This document shows, one piece after another, positions 52,466 to 60,515 of a DNA stretch of 60,515 bases. How positions within the stretch are numbered: the stretch's first letter is position 1; every line of letters starts with the position of its first letter. The notes below the pieces were generated by a model that was not told the origin of the DNA, did no database searches, and saw only the letters and a list, made by a program, of their open reading frames with translations. This stretch comes from Microbulbifer variabilis (GTDB lineage Bacteria; Pseudomonadota; Gammaproteobacteria; Pseudomonadales; Cellvibrionaceae). The stretch is taken from the NCBI RefSeq assembly GCF_020524905.1, contig NZ_JAIVKI010000024.1, positions 1 to 60,515 on the forward strand, given 5' to 3'. The position numbers and the translations under genes were made by a program.

Positions 52466-53020
52466 ATGAATCTTATGAAAAGCACCCTTAGCGCCGCCAT
52501 CATTGCAATATCCTTTTCAGCTGGCGCTATGGCCGGAGAAAAAGCTGACCACAAAAACTCAACCATGAGCGATGCATGGCTCGATGGAAAAGCGGAGGCC
52601 ATACTGTTACTCAATGAAAATCTAAACAATTTCACCATTGATACTGATGTCAACAATGGTGTAGTTGTACTGACCGGCGAGGTGGAGAGTAATATCGATA
52701 AACGTCTAGCAGAGGAACTTATTACCGGCATTGATGGCGTAAAGAAAGTGAACAACAAACTTACCGTTGTCAACAAAGAAAGCCTTGGAGAAACCATCTC
52801 AAAAGAATATACAGACACCAAGATCGCCACCGTTGTAAAAACAAGACTATTGCTTGACCGAGAAGTCTCTGGAACAAAGATCGATGTCTCCGCACAAGAA
52901 GGTACGATTACTCTTAAAGGCACCGTCAAGTCCAGCGCGCAAAAAGATTTAGCACAGGCCATTGCTGAAAATACCGATGATGTGCAAAAAGTGGTAAATA
53001 AGCTAAAAGTAACTGGATAA
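52466..53020 (+). CDS. Periplasmic BON-domain protein, OsmY-like
   Basis: 184 residues from MNLMKSTLSAAIIAISFSAG with GGAGT upstream; signal peptide cleaved after AMA. Two BON domains: about 40-105 (AEAILLLNENLNNFTIDTDV ... VLTGEVES) and 115-180 (IATVVKTRLLLDREVSGTKI ... ITLKGTVKS). BON proteins bind phospholipid surfaces and help in osmotic or envelope stress. Terminator follows directly. Confidence 0.9.
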   Translation: MNLMKSTLSAAIIAISFSAGAMAGEKADHKNSTMSDAWLDGKAEAILLLNENLNNFTIDTDVNNGVVVLTGEVESNIDKRLAEELITGIDGVKKVNNKLTVVNKESLGETISKEYTDTKIATVVKTRLLLDREVSGTKIDVSAQEGTITLKGTVKSSAQKDLAQAIAENTDDVQKVVNKLKVTG

Positions 53021-53027
53021 TTAGCAT

Positions 53028-53056
53028 CAAAGGGGCTGCAGAGCAGCCCCTTGATT
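53028..53056 (+). terminator. Terminator of the BON gene
   Basis: AAGGGGCTGC (53030-53039) pairs perfectly with GCAGCCCCTT (53043-53052). The T-run is short. Confidence 0.75.
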
Positions 53057-53477
53057 CAACAAAAATCCAACCTACAACCTTCTACAAAAAGCTGAGTATT
53101 TAAAAAGAAAAAATCCAGCAGTATGATCGACCAGCAACTAGTTGCTGGTTTATAACCTTTACGATTTCACTATAAATAAATTTATATAAAATTAACTCTT
53201 CCATTTACATCACCTTTAATTCTTTGTGTCAACCTGTAATAACCTTAAAGATTTCAGCAAACATTATTACTCCAAGCCTTATCCACAACCTTAAAGGAAA
53301 TCTATACAAGCCATTACTTAGCCATCAGTTAAAGTAATAAAAAATGATAACTTTTCAAAATCAAAAAATAACACCATATCCTGTAAATAATTCCATCAAC
53401 TACTCTGAGCACCCCAAAGTGGTCACATCGCTAATTTCAATATTTTTCTGAGCAGTCTTTTCCTTAGCAACACTACC
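53057..53477. other. Intergenic region
   Basis: About 420 very AT-rich bases between convergent genes. Contains CAGCAACTAGTTGCTG (53130-53145), a perfect 16-bp palindrome. No gene or RNA recognised. Confidence 0.4.
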
Positions 53478-54500
53478 CTATTTTTGTGCTGGTGGAATGT
53501 TACTTTCATTAGCTACAACTTGAGTGTGAAGCTGTAAATGGGTCAATAGAGGGAAATGATCAGAACCAAATGCCGGCAAACGTTGAATGTCAACAAGCTT
53601 GAAGTGTTTACTATGAAATAAATGATCCAATGGCCAACGAATGAACCAATGTTTTGCATGAAAAGTATTAAACATACCTCGCCCAATACGTGGATCTAGA
53701 AGCCCACTAAGTTTTCTAAAAAGCCGTGTAGTACGAGACCAAGTCACATCATTAAAATCACCTGTAACTATTACCGGAGAAATATTATTTTTTACCTTTT
53801 CTGCAACAACAAGCAATTCTGTATCTCTCTCTTCTGAAGTATCATTTTCAGTTGGACTTGGAGGGGCGGGATGTAGAAAATGGGCATTAATCGTACGACC
53901 ATTAGGGGTATGAACCAATGTATGCATAGAGGGCACATCATCTTCAACCAAAAATTGAATCTGGCTATCCGACAAAGGAAGCTTGGAATATAGATGCATT
54001 CCATATAAATTTTCGAGAGGACACTTTAACGTATATGGATAGTTTGGCTCTAATGTATCCAGCTGAGATTGCCACCACTTGTTCGACTCCAGTGTGAGTA
54101 TAATGTCCGGATTATGCCGCTTAATGAGATCTAAAAAGTCTATTGCTCTTCTATTTGAACCTTGTACATTAGCAGTCAAAATACCAATGTCATCGTAATC
54201 CTCAAGCTTCTCTTCCGGTGAATTTACACGCTCCACTTGAACAGGGAAAAGAAATATGTAAGGAAATATCCGCCACAACTGACATCCCAAGCAAAAAATA
54301 CTAATTAGAATTAAGCCATAAGCTATGGGGCTATTGAAATCAAGAAAAATACATTGAAGTATCAAAAGAAAGATTAACAATATTGAGAACTGCAATCTGG
54401 GAAAATCAAATCCACGTATATACCAAGCCTCATACTTTAAAGCAGGCAGAAAAGTAAATATTGCCATCACAGTGCTATAGATTACTATGAATGTAAACAT
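53478..54500 (-). CDS. Membrane-anchored endonuclease/exonuclease/phosphatase family hydrolase
   Basis: 340 residues. Three N-terminal membrane segments (FIVIYSTVMAIFTFLPAL; FSILLIFLLILQCIFLDF; YGLILISIFCLGCQLW) precede an EEP domain: ILTANVQGSN, IILTLESNKWW, INAHFLHPA, VIVTGDFNDVTWS and AFGSDHFPLLTHL carry the catalytic Asn, Glu, Asp, His. Such proteins are often phosphatases or sphingomyelinase-like lipid hydrolases acting outside the inner membrane. Distinct from the EEP domain at 44.6-47 kb. Confidence 0.85.
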   Translation of the reverse strand: MFTFIVIYSTVMAIFTFLPALKYEAWYIRGFDFPRLQFSILLIFLLILQCIFLDFNSPIAYGLILISIFCLGCQLWRIFPYIFLFPVQVERVNSPEEKLEDYDDIGILTANVQGSNRRAIDFLDLIKRHNPDIILTLESNKWWQSQLDTLEPNYPYTLKCPLENLYGMHLYSKLPLSDSQIQFLVEDDVPSMHTLVHTPNGRTINAHFLHPAPPSPTENDTSEERDTELLVVAEKVKNNISPVIVTGDFNDVTWSRTTRLFRKLSGLLDPRIGRGMFNTFHAKHWFIRWPLDHLFHSKHFKLVDIQRLPAFGSDHFPLLTHLQLHTQVVANESNIPPAQK

Positions 54501-54807
54501 TAAAATATAAACTCAGCCAATCTATTGGTTAGGCAGTATATGCCTATATGAAAAGTCAACGTCCCACATCAATCAAACTAATTCAAGATATTTCGGGATA
54601 ACTTAATATCGCTCTATTCACTGCTTTCCAACTCAAGCAGATAGTATTGGAATACTTATCTGAAAGCTACATGCACGGGTAATATAGCCGGTAAATCTAA
54701 TAGAATTGAATAAAGGTTTACTGAAGAATCTTTTAGATCAAGGGGTTAGAAAAATGTAGTTCAGCGCTAGGTCATAGCGGAAAAATGTTACAGGTCGCGA
54801 GATTCAG
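54501..54807. other. Intergenic region at the array border
   Basis: About 300 bases. GTTAGGC at 54529-54535 looks like an attC box but no partner box is seen. Holds the promoter of the EEP gene on the minus strand. Confidence 0.35.
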
Positions 54808-55065
54808 CTAGCGCATCATTTGTAGTAATGACTGTGCTTGATTGTTTAAAGAGTACTTATAGTACCCTCGAGAGACTTGAGCTAGTAGTTTTCCTTGTAA
54901 ATTTAAGGCCATGTATTTCATGGGAGACTTCATACCATTAACCATACCTGGATAACTCAGGTAGGAATTTCCGCTCTCAGCGCACATGGCATCATAATAC
55001 TCTTCATTCTTTATATTCATACTCAACTCACGGCATTGAAGCTCTAGAGCTATGTCAAAGGGCAA
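54808..55065 (-). CDS. Hypothetical protein, possibly a gene remnant
   Basis: 85 residues, or 70 if started at MNIKNEEYYDAMCAESGNSY. KYMALNLQGKLLAQVSRGYY is the only distinctive part. No family recognised, no attC at its 3' end. The gene may be truncated by the neighbouring IS insertion. Confidence 0.35.
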   Translation of the reverse strand: MPFDIALELQCRELSMNIKNEEYYDAMCAESGNSYLSYPGMVNGMKSPMKYMALNLQGKLLAQVSRGYYKYSLNNQAQSLLQMMR

Positions 55066-55130
55066 TATCTATTGGCTTATCTTCTGTGCAAACTTTATAT
55101 CTATAAGTTCATATACTCTAACTCATGTTA

Positions 55131-56300
55131 GGGAACCTCTGAATAATTCCCAGTCAATTTGGTAGTATTAGGCTATCCGTCAAGGCTACGATAGATCATG
55201 CACCAAGTCACCTTTGCCGAAGCAGAATACTAGCTCAAGCGTCGTATAACTCGCCGAGAGAAGTTTCTTTCTCAGATGAATACCCTCATCCCATGGCAGC
55301 GACTAGAAGCTCAAATAGCGCCTTGTTATCCACGGGGCAAGCGTGGCCGGCAGCCTTATCCATTGAGTGTCATGCTGCGCATTCATTGTATGCAGCTGTT
55401 TTACAATCTCAGTGATCCGGCTATGGAAGATGCGCTATATGAGATTGAATCTATGCGTAACTTTGCCGGGTTGACTCTGAGCGGTCCAATTCCCGATGAG
55501 ACAACGATTCTTAACTTTCGCCACTTATTAGAGTCGAATCAGCTGAGTACAACTCTATTTGGGGAAATTAATAAACACCTCGCTGAGAATGGCATGGCAC
55601 TGCGTAAGGGTACCATTGTAGATGCCACTATTATCTCCGCTCCAACTTCAACTAAGAACAAAAAGAAGAAGCGCGACCCAGAAATGCACCAAACTAAAAA
55701 AGGTAATCAGTGGCATTTCGGGATGAAGATGCATATCGGTACAGATGACACCCTCGGACTCATACATAGCCTCGACACAACAGCCGCTAACTAACATGAC
55801 ATTACTGCAACAGGCAAATTTCTGCATGGAAAAGAGAAGCGAGTTTGGGGGGATTCTGGCTACACGGGTGCAGAAAAGCGAGAAGAGCTTAAATCTAAAG
55901 ATGTGGAGTGGCATATTGCAGAGAAGCGTAGTCGCCTGAAGCATCGCCCGTGCCGAACTGAGTTGCGAAAGGTAGAAAAAATAAAGGCGCAAATTAGGGC
56001 AAAAGTAGAACACCCATTCCGATATATTAAAAATATCTTCGGGTATGGCAAAGTACGCTATCGAGGTTTAGAAAAAAACACTCAGCGATTGTTTCTGCTG
56101 GCTGGCTTTACCAACTTACTAATTGGGAAAAAGTATCTGCTGACCTAGGGTTAGTGTGCCTTAAATTCGCCAAACGCGGATCTAAGGCAGAAAAAATGAA
56201 GATAACTATGTATAGAAAGTATGATTTCGAGTAAAAAATAGGTATTTTTAGCTATAGGAAGCTTGATGCAAGGCTAAAGGCTGATTTTTCAGAGGATCCC
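55131..56300 (+). mobile_element. IS5-family element, inactive
   Basis: Imperfect terminal inverted repeats GTTAGGGAACCTCTGAA (55127-55143) and the complement of GTTAGGGATCCTCTGAA (56288-56304) with one mismatch. If the element runs GGG to CCC, it is flanked by TA on both sides. About 1.17 kb, the size of IS5-group elements. The right end cuts into the first bases of a cassette attC site, just after the stop of the 56300-56644 gene. Confidence 0.8.
55198..56148 (+). pseudogene. IS5-family transposase with two nonsense codons
   Basis: The frame from ATG 55198 reads MHQVTFAEAEY, meets TAG (55231-55233, expected CAG-like position), continues [20 protein letters not shown], meets TAA (55792-55794) after LDTTAAN and resumes HDITATGKFLHGKEKRVWGD to YLLT. 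DDE Asp in [17 protein letters not shown] and WGDSGYTGAEKR are visible, as is the C-terminal EHPFRYIKNIFGYGKVRYRG. Only two point mutations inactivate it, so the decay is recent. Confidence 0.88.
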
Positions 56301-56644
56301 TAACTTACTACGTGAGTAGATAAAGATAAGAAAAACCAAGCTGAACTAATTAATGCACCAAACGCTAATAGAATAAGTTGATTAACGTGTGCCCCGATAT
56401 CTTTTACCCTCAAAACAATCGAAGCAACAAAACCACATAACGACAGTAAATCACTAATCAACCATAAAGCCACAACACCTTTAGCGATAGAAGTCAATAT
56501 ATTACTTGAGTAAATATACTTCTGCACGTGATTGAACTCGTGATTTACCAGAAATATACTCACCCCTAATGTATGGAGCAATGACCAGGCAAATAACACG
56601 TACAAAACCGATTTTTCTGGTTTGGTCAAATTACGTTCCTGCAT
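56300..56644 (-). CDS. Integron cassette: small membrane protein
   Basis: 114 residues from MQERNLTKPEKSVLYVLFAW, three to four membrane segments (VLYVLFAWSLLHTLGVSIFL; ILTSIAKGVVALWLISDLLS; LILLAFGALISSAWFFLSL). ATG lies four bases from the preceding attC and the stop codon lies in GTTAGG of its own attC, which is interrupted by the IS5-type element. Unknown function. Confidence 0.65.
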   Translation of the reverse strand: MQERNLTKPEKSVLYVLFAWSLLHTLGVSIFLVNHEFNHVQKYIYSSNILTSIAKGVVALWLISDLLSLCGFVASIVLRVKDIGAHVNQLILLAFGALISSAWFFLSLSTHVVS

Positions 56645-56735
56645 TTAACCCCGCCAGAACCGGCACAGCAAGCGTTTTAATGGCCAGCTTTTCAAGGCCA
56701 TTGCTTGCTGTGCAGAGTTGCTGGCTTTGTTAGGC
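56642..56735 (-). other. attC site 1
   Basis: Boxes GTTAGGC (56729-56735) and ATTTAAC (56643-56649) with long imperfect complementarity: on the minus strand CACAGCAAGC pairs with GCTTGCTGTG, and GCCAGCAAC pairs with GTTCTGGC leaving one extra base, the usual unpaired position. The stop codon of the upstream cassette gene is inside the box. Confidence 0.88.
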
Positions 56736-57038
56736 CTTTTTGGACCACATCGGAGTCAGCGCCGTGACTTGCGGTGGCCCAGCCAGAAGAGACTCGACGT
56801 CTTTGAGGTACGCTGCATAACTAGCTGTTTTTAAGAACTCCTGTGAGGCTTCAGCGCTGGTGTATTGCTGAAAAGCAATGATGGAATCTGAGTCAGCGTT
56901 GTCGAAGCAATAAAAGTATTCGGTATGCCCTGGATTGGCCGCTATGGCCGGAGCCATGTGCTTTTCCCAAACCATACGGACCTCGTCTCGCTTCCCTGGC
57001 CTAGTTTTATGCTTAATGATAAGTGCAAATGAACTCAT
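56730..57038 (-). CDS. Integron cassette: antibiotic biosynthesis monooxygenase-type (ABM) protein
   Basis: 102 residues from MSSFALIIKHKTRPGKRDEV, GGGG-rich ribosome site upstream. ABM/quinol monooxygenase fold: VRMVWEKHMAPAIAANPGHT, then FYCFDNADSDSIIAFQQYTS and FLKTASYAAYLKDVESLL. These small dimers oxidise quinones or act in quinone detoxification without a cofactor. Ends inside attC site 1. Upstream, IS1182 remains lie between it and the previous attC. Confidence 0.8.
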   Translation of the reverse strand: MSSFALIIKHKTRPGKRDEVRMVWEKHMAPAIAANPGHTEYFYCFDNADSDSIIAFQQYTSAEASQEFLKTASYAAYLKDVESLLAGPPQVTALTPMWSKKA

Positions 57039-57255
57039 GGGAACCCCGCGATAATATTGTATAAGTGGCCTAACGAGCCTGTAGAAAAACGGATCAACCA
57101 TAAACCGCCTTCAGCCAGGCATTTCTAATCTAAAATTTGAGCAGATTTTTGATAAATAGCTCACATTAACTCATTGTGTTAATTTTGAACGTACAGGGTC
57201 TGTTTCTCTTTCCCAATAAGTGAATATTGCCATATCTCATCAACTTTTCAATATT

Positions 57256-58772
57256 TTACACTAAGAAAAACATCTGCCATTGTCCTTGAACCTTGCTTTT
57301 TCCACGCAGGGAGAAGCGATTCAATCGCTTGTTGGTACCAATGTTCCCAAACACTGGCTCGACAACAGACATTCGATGCCCATAAATGGTCTTGCCCTCG
57401 ATACTATCAACCCGCTTTTTCATCCAGTCAGTGGCTGTCCGTCCGTTTGTCCAAGTAAGGGATACTTGCCTTCCATGTCCTTTTCGAGAGTCTGCAGAAT
57501 CTGGGTTTCGCATACATTGATCTTTAAGGCTGCATTCCCTGCAATCAGTGAGGCGCCCTTCAAACAATAGCTTTTTCTTACCTTCACTAACATGCTCTTC
57601 TTTTAACAAGAGCATGGATTTTCCTGCCGGACAGATGCAGGTTTTCTTTTTCTTGTTGAATGTAAATTCACTAGCTGGGAAAGTCTGATCAGCACTAGCT
57701 CTACCTTTTTGATTACGCTTGCCATACTTGGCTTTTTGCTTAGCAAAAGCTTTATCACGTGAACGGAATTTATTGTCAGGTATGTAGGCATTAATACAGT
57801 TTTCTCGTAGGTAGCTGTAGTTAGCATCGTTGGAGAATCCAGTATCAGCAGTAATGATGACCTGTTTGACCAAGATGTCTTCTTCTATTCCAATATTCTG
57901 ATAATGGCAACTGATGCCATCGAGAATTGGTTTCAGTGTATGATGTTCCTGCCCCTCACCAAAGGCCTGCGCTTCAACAACTATCTGATGCTTCCTATCA
58001 ACTGCGGCAACACCGTTATAGCCCTGGATGGTTCCCTTGCTGGTAGTCATCTTTGCTGATTCATTGTCCGTAATATTACTTTTTACCTCTTTAGGGTTTT
58101 TACCTTGCCCCATCCTGGGGGAGTGACTCTTTAAGAACTAATCAATTTTATCAAAGTGTTTCTGCAGAGTATCAACCGCTTTAGCTACCGCTTGCTTTCG
58201 CTCTTTTTCTTTAGGTTTCCTGCCATCAAGCCTCTTGTGCTCTTTGAGGCAATGTTTGATTTTCTTGCGAATTTTTTCCTGCTTCTGCTCTAGCTCTTTA
58301 AAATCCCCGAATGTTCTTTACTGGCATTGGATGGCATCTTGCATCCATCTATGGCGAATAGTTCGTTGCCAAGCAGCCCCTGCTGATCACAGACCAGTAA
58401 CACTTGCTCAAACACCGACTCAATCGCATCAGGATAACTGCTTACGAAACTCGCAATACTAGTAAAATGTGGAACGGTATCGCATGACAGTGCTTTGAAG
58501 AGGATATTGTTCTCGCATTGCCATTGAATTTCACGGCTTGAAGTAATGCCTTTTGAGTAAGCAAACAATATGATTTTCAGTAGGATAGCCGGATCATAGG
58601 CGGTTCGCCCGCTGCTATCATTTTGATATTTTTTATGGAAGACAGATAGATCGATATGGTCATCAATCAAATGATGAAGTGTAAATTCAAAGGTTTCAGG
58701 TTGTAGTTGTTCTTCGAAATTGATGACGACCATTGCATCTTGGTTGTAATCGTAATGTTTGAAATTGGGCAT
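57256..58772 (-). pseudogene. IS1182-family transposase, frameshifted
   Basis: N-terminal part 58772-58290 (HLIDDHIDLSVFHKKYQNDS ... RTAYDPAILLKIILFAYSKG ... GNELFAIDGCKMPSNASKEH) and C-terminal part 58113-57256 (IQGYNGVAAVDRKHQIVVEA, ITADTGFSND, ECSLKDQCMRNP, YGHRMSVVEPVFGNIGTNKR) together make an IS1182 DDE transposase. Between them are a frameshift near 58300 and an in-frame stop near 58138. The element spans roughly 57190-58840; ends are not certain. GAACG flanks both sides (57187-57191, 58843-58847) and could be a target duplication. Confidence 0.85.
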
Positions 58773-58838
58773 GTGGATAATCTCGACATCAAGGCCTCCA
58801 TTTTAACAAAAAAACTACCTTTTAAGAGTTTTTCTACA

Positions 58839-58932
58839 GCCTGAACGACTACAACAGGGGCGGCTGGAGCGTAGCGTAGGCCGTCCCGCGAAGGGCCAAA
58901 GGCCCGTAGCAACCTGCTTGTACTTGTTATGT
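58839..58932 (-). other. attC site 2
   Basis: Right box GTTATGT (58926-58932) holds the stop of the 58927 gene; left side GCCTGAAC (58839-58846). On the minus strand AGTACAAGCAGG can pair with CCTGTTGTAGT, with one extrahelical G. The IS1182 element ends at its left border. Confidence 0.7.
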
Positions 58933-59211
58933 GTGATTACGATTAGCCTTAACTTTATACATGACAAAATGAATTAAGCTACGTACGAATACTACGATAG
59001 CAAAGGCCAAAATTGAAACACCTAAAGCAGCACTATCACCTACCAAACCTGCATCATAAGTCGGTTTACTTTCACGCTCTGCTTGCAAGAAAAAAATAAG
59101 CCACAAGAAAAACCATACAGCAGCACAATAAATCAGTAGTTTTTTACCCCAAGGCAATACTAATGGGGAAAATACTATCACCAAAAGTGTGCCCAATATG
59201 AAAAGTGCCAT
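58927..59211 (-). CDS. Integron cassette: small membrane protein
   Basis: 94 residues, MALFILGTLLVIVFSPLVLP. Three hydrophobic segments (1-20; LLIYCAAVWFFLWLIFF; ALGVSILAFAIVVFVRSL). Starts about 13 bases from attC site 3 and its TAA is inside attC site 2. No family recognised. Confidence 0.7.
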   Translation of the reverse strand: MALFILGTLLVIVFSPLVLPWGKKLLIYCAAVWFFLWLIFFLQAERESKPTYDAGLVGDSAALGVSILAFAIVVFVRSLIHFVMYKVKANRNHT

Positions 59212-59224
59212 AAAACCCTTTTAC

Positions 59225-59330
59225 ACATAACGTCGCCATATCGGGCAGCTTTGGAGTTTATTTTTTTTGTGCTATTCAAGCACAAAACAAAGCGACGGAA
59301 AAGCTGTCCCTATGATGGCTTTGTTAGGGC
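59225..59330 (-). other. attC site 3
   Basis: Boxes GTTAGGG (59323-59329) and ACATAAC (59225-59231). GCCATCATAGGGACAGCTTT pairs with GCCATATCGGGCAGCTTT region. The loop contains GTGCTATTCAAGCAC hairpin. Stop codon of the 59324 gene in the box. Confidence 0.85.
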
Positions 59331-59761
59331 GAACCCTCTAATACGCCGAAGACTTTCTTAACTAATAATTTAGTATCCTCGCTTATATCCGCTCTATCAA
59401 AGAAGTCCTCTGAGTTCCAATCACTTTGTATAATTCGAGAAGGGCCACATAAATCAACAGAGCCATGAACATCTGCAAACACAATATACTCATACCCTAG
59501 CTGAAATTTTTGGAGCTCATAATTCTCAGTGTAAACCTGGGCCACACCATCTAATTTCCCTTTGATTTTTTTCATCACATCAAATCGATAGAGAACCTTC
59601 CCCTCAAAATCCTTGCTTATTAATTTCGCCTCCACAGGAACTCCCCAAAAAATGGTAGAGCTTTCACTTGCATAATCATTGATACTGAATTTCGGGCAGT
59701 CCATTGAAAAGGAAGCAACCGGAAGTATGAATATCATTAAGGTAATCACGGCTCGATGCAT
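59324..59761 (-). CDS. Integron cassette: secreted NTR-like protein
   Basis: 145 residues. Signal peptide MHRAVITLMIFILPVASFSM; mature part begins DCPKFSINDYASESSTIFWG. The pattern of strands (VLYRFDVMKKIKGKL, VYTENYELQKFQLGYEYIVF) and the Cys near both ends (DCPKF, VDLCGPSR) resembles the netrin/TIMP-like (NTR) fold seen in many bacterial secreted proteins. Function unknown. Confidence 0.65.
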   Translation of the reverse strand: MHRAVITLMIFILPVASFSMDCPKFSINDYASESSTIFWGVPVEAKLISKDFEGKVLYRFDVMKKIKGKLDGVAQVYTENYELQKFQLGYEYIVFADVHGSVDLCGPSRIIQSDWNSEDFFDRADISEDTKLLVKKVFGVLEGSP

Positions 59762-59766
59762 ACTTA

Positions 59767-59845
59767 GCCCTAACGCCCGGCGCAGCGGGCCAGTTGGAGG
59801 GAGGTACGAGCGGAAACTGGGTCCGCCTGCCGCCGCTTGTTATGC
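59767..59845 (-). other. attC site 4
   Basis: 79 bases between GCCCTAAC (59767-59774) and GTTATGC (59839-59845), the short, classical form with GCGGCGGCAGGC pairing with GCCCGCTGCGCCG. Confidence 0.92.
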
Positions 59846-60181
59846 ATTTAGTAATACCTGCTCAAACCAGACATCTTCGTAGTTTTTACCATCGATGAGA
59901 AAACGGTAGCCTGGTGGTAAATCAAGGTATTCTTTTACCTCTGGTAAATACTCTTCAATGTGTTCGACGTGCAGTGGTGAAAAGAAATCATCATCTTGTG
60001 ACATTTCTTCGCCACACCAAATGTACCAGCCATTTGTTCCGTTTTCAGGGTTGTGTCGAAGCCCGTTTATTGGCTCTTTGCCTAAGGTACTGAGAGCAAT
60101 TCCTAATTTCGTTCCTGCCTCTGGTTTTTGTGGTTCGACATCGGCCCACTCACATACAGATTGTTCACGTTTAATCTTCAT
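59840..60181 (-). CDS. Integron cassette: Imm33/DUF2185-like immunity protein
   Basis: 113 residues, MKIKREQSVCEWADVEPQKP. The core NGTNGWYIWCGEEMSQDDDF, PLHVEHIEEYLPEVKEYLDL and PPGYRFLIDGKNYEDVWFEQ match the DUF2185/Imm33 family linked with polymorphic toxin systems. No toxin gene is visible in the array, so it would be an orphan immunity gene. TAA lies in attC site 4, ATG near attC site 5. Confidence 0.75.
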   Translation of the reverse strand: MKIKREQSVCEWADVEPQKPEAGTKLGIALSTLGKEPINGLRHNPENGTNGWYIWCGEEMSQDDDFFSPLHVEHIEEYLPEVKEYLDLPPGYRFLIDGKNYEDVWFEQVLLNA

Positions 60182-60193
60182 GGTGCTCCAGGT

Positions 60194-60286
60194 GCATAAC
60201 GCCGCGCTCAGCCGCGGACAATTTTGGGCGCTTTATGCGCGAAAATAGGAGCGCAGCGACTGCGCATAAAGTGCACAAAGTTAGCC
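60194..60286 (-). other. attC site 5
   Basis: GCATAAC (60194-60200) and GTTAGCC (60280-60286). Inner arms CTTTATGCGC and GCGCATAAAG pair perfectly. Terminates the cassette continuing to the right. Confidence 0.85.
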
Positions 60287-60460
60287 GTCGGCCTGCAGCG
60301 CTTTGTATGGTTGTTCTTGTTCGATTCTGATGTTGAAAATCCTTTTCGCTAACGGGTAAATTGAGACCCACCTTCGGCGGCCACCGAAGGCCTTGCTTGT
60401 CACAGTTCGTTGCTGCGCCGGTTCATAAAGACCGATAACAAGTATGAACGTGACAGACAC
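60281..60460 (-). CDS. Integron cassette: small ORF ending in attC site 5
   Basis: The minus-strand frame ending KALQADG with TAA in GTTAGCC is open back to a stop at 60461-60463; GTG at 60460 would start it (59 residues, VSVTFILVIGLYEPAQQRTV...). The stop in the attC box follows the rule for cassette genes in this array. Could equally be a non-coding cassette tail. Confidence 0.35.
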   Translation of the reverse strand: MSVTFILVIGLYEPAQQRTVTSKAFGGRRRWVSIYPLAKRIFNIRIEQEQPYKALQADG

Positions 60461-60515
60461 TCACTAGGCATAACTCGAATAGTCATGTGGGCCTCGAGCC
60501 CGAATAGCAAGGCGG

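Noticed and set aside
54529..54535. Isolated GTTAGGC resembling an attC box
   Set aside because: No complementary partner box and no cassette gene ending in it; a single 7-mer is expected by chance.
1..60515. CRISPR array, rRNA or tRNA genes
   Set aside because: No regularly spaced repeats with unique spacers and no complete cloverleaf or rRNA sequence noticed by eye; a covariance search was not possible.

Overview
The window looks like chromosomal DNA of a marine gammaproteobacterium. Its core genes (tusDCB-tusE, trmA, a YccA/BI-1 protein, YjbQ, an RND tripartite pump) have gammaproteobacterial arrangement and sequence. The general style (moderate GC, many lipoproteins, an integron cassette array, prophage) would fit a Microbulbifer-like Cellvibrionales genome. 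That placement is inference; no 16S or other decisive marker is present.

Region 1 (1-22.6 kb) is the right part of a lambdoid (siphovirus-type) prophage. The minus strand carries, in order of transcription, a TOPRIM primase and a D5-like helicase, an iteron-rich putative replication origin, a Q-like antiterminator followed by two terminators, holin and lysis genes, terminase, gpW-like connector, portal, a protease-capsid fusion, decoration protein, head-tail joining and tail genes. It leaves the window inside a lambda G/GT-type frameshifted tail chaperone. A Cro/CI switch with a recognisable 17-bp operator (AATAG-N7-CTATT) separates this from a plus-strand early operon (LuxR-like HTH, small ORFs, KilAC, AlpA). 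Two lipoprotein genes and a tyrosine integrase close the right end. Cargo includes a HEPN/Toprim protein with its own terminator, a good antiphage-defence candidate. A 21-bp sequence next to the integrase recurs exactly inside the replication origin.

Region 2 (22.6-33.9 kb) is a patchwork: a GNAT gene with two small charged ORFs, a PDZ protein, an IS30 transposase fused by deletion to a broken HNH gene, a cold-shock gene, a frameshifted phage tail-tip remnant, an SRAP gene, a patatin, lipoproteins and a sugar-nucleotide epimerase-like protein.

Region 3 (33.9-54.5 kb) is mostly core chromosome: an OMF-adaptor-RND efflux operon with an unusually long pump; a four-gene operon (VTT/TVP38 membrane protein, six-hairpin glycosidase, GT4 glycosyltransferase, alkaline-phosphatase-like/EEP fusion) that may make or remodel an envelope glycolipid or glycan; YccA; the Tus sulfur relay for tRNA 2-thiolation; YjbQ; trmA; a probable stress cluster (small lipoprotein, unknown protein, BON protein); and a membrane EEP hydrolase.

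Region 4 (about 55-60.5 kb) is the distal part of an integron cassette array. At least five attC sites separate minus-strand cassettes whose stop codons lie inside the attC R'' box. It is broken by a dead IS5-type element and a dead IS1182-type element. The integron integrase should lie beyond the right edge.
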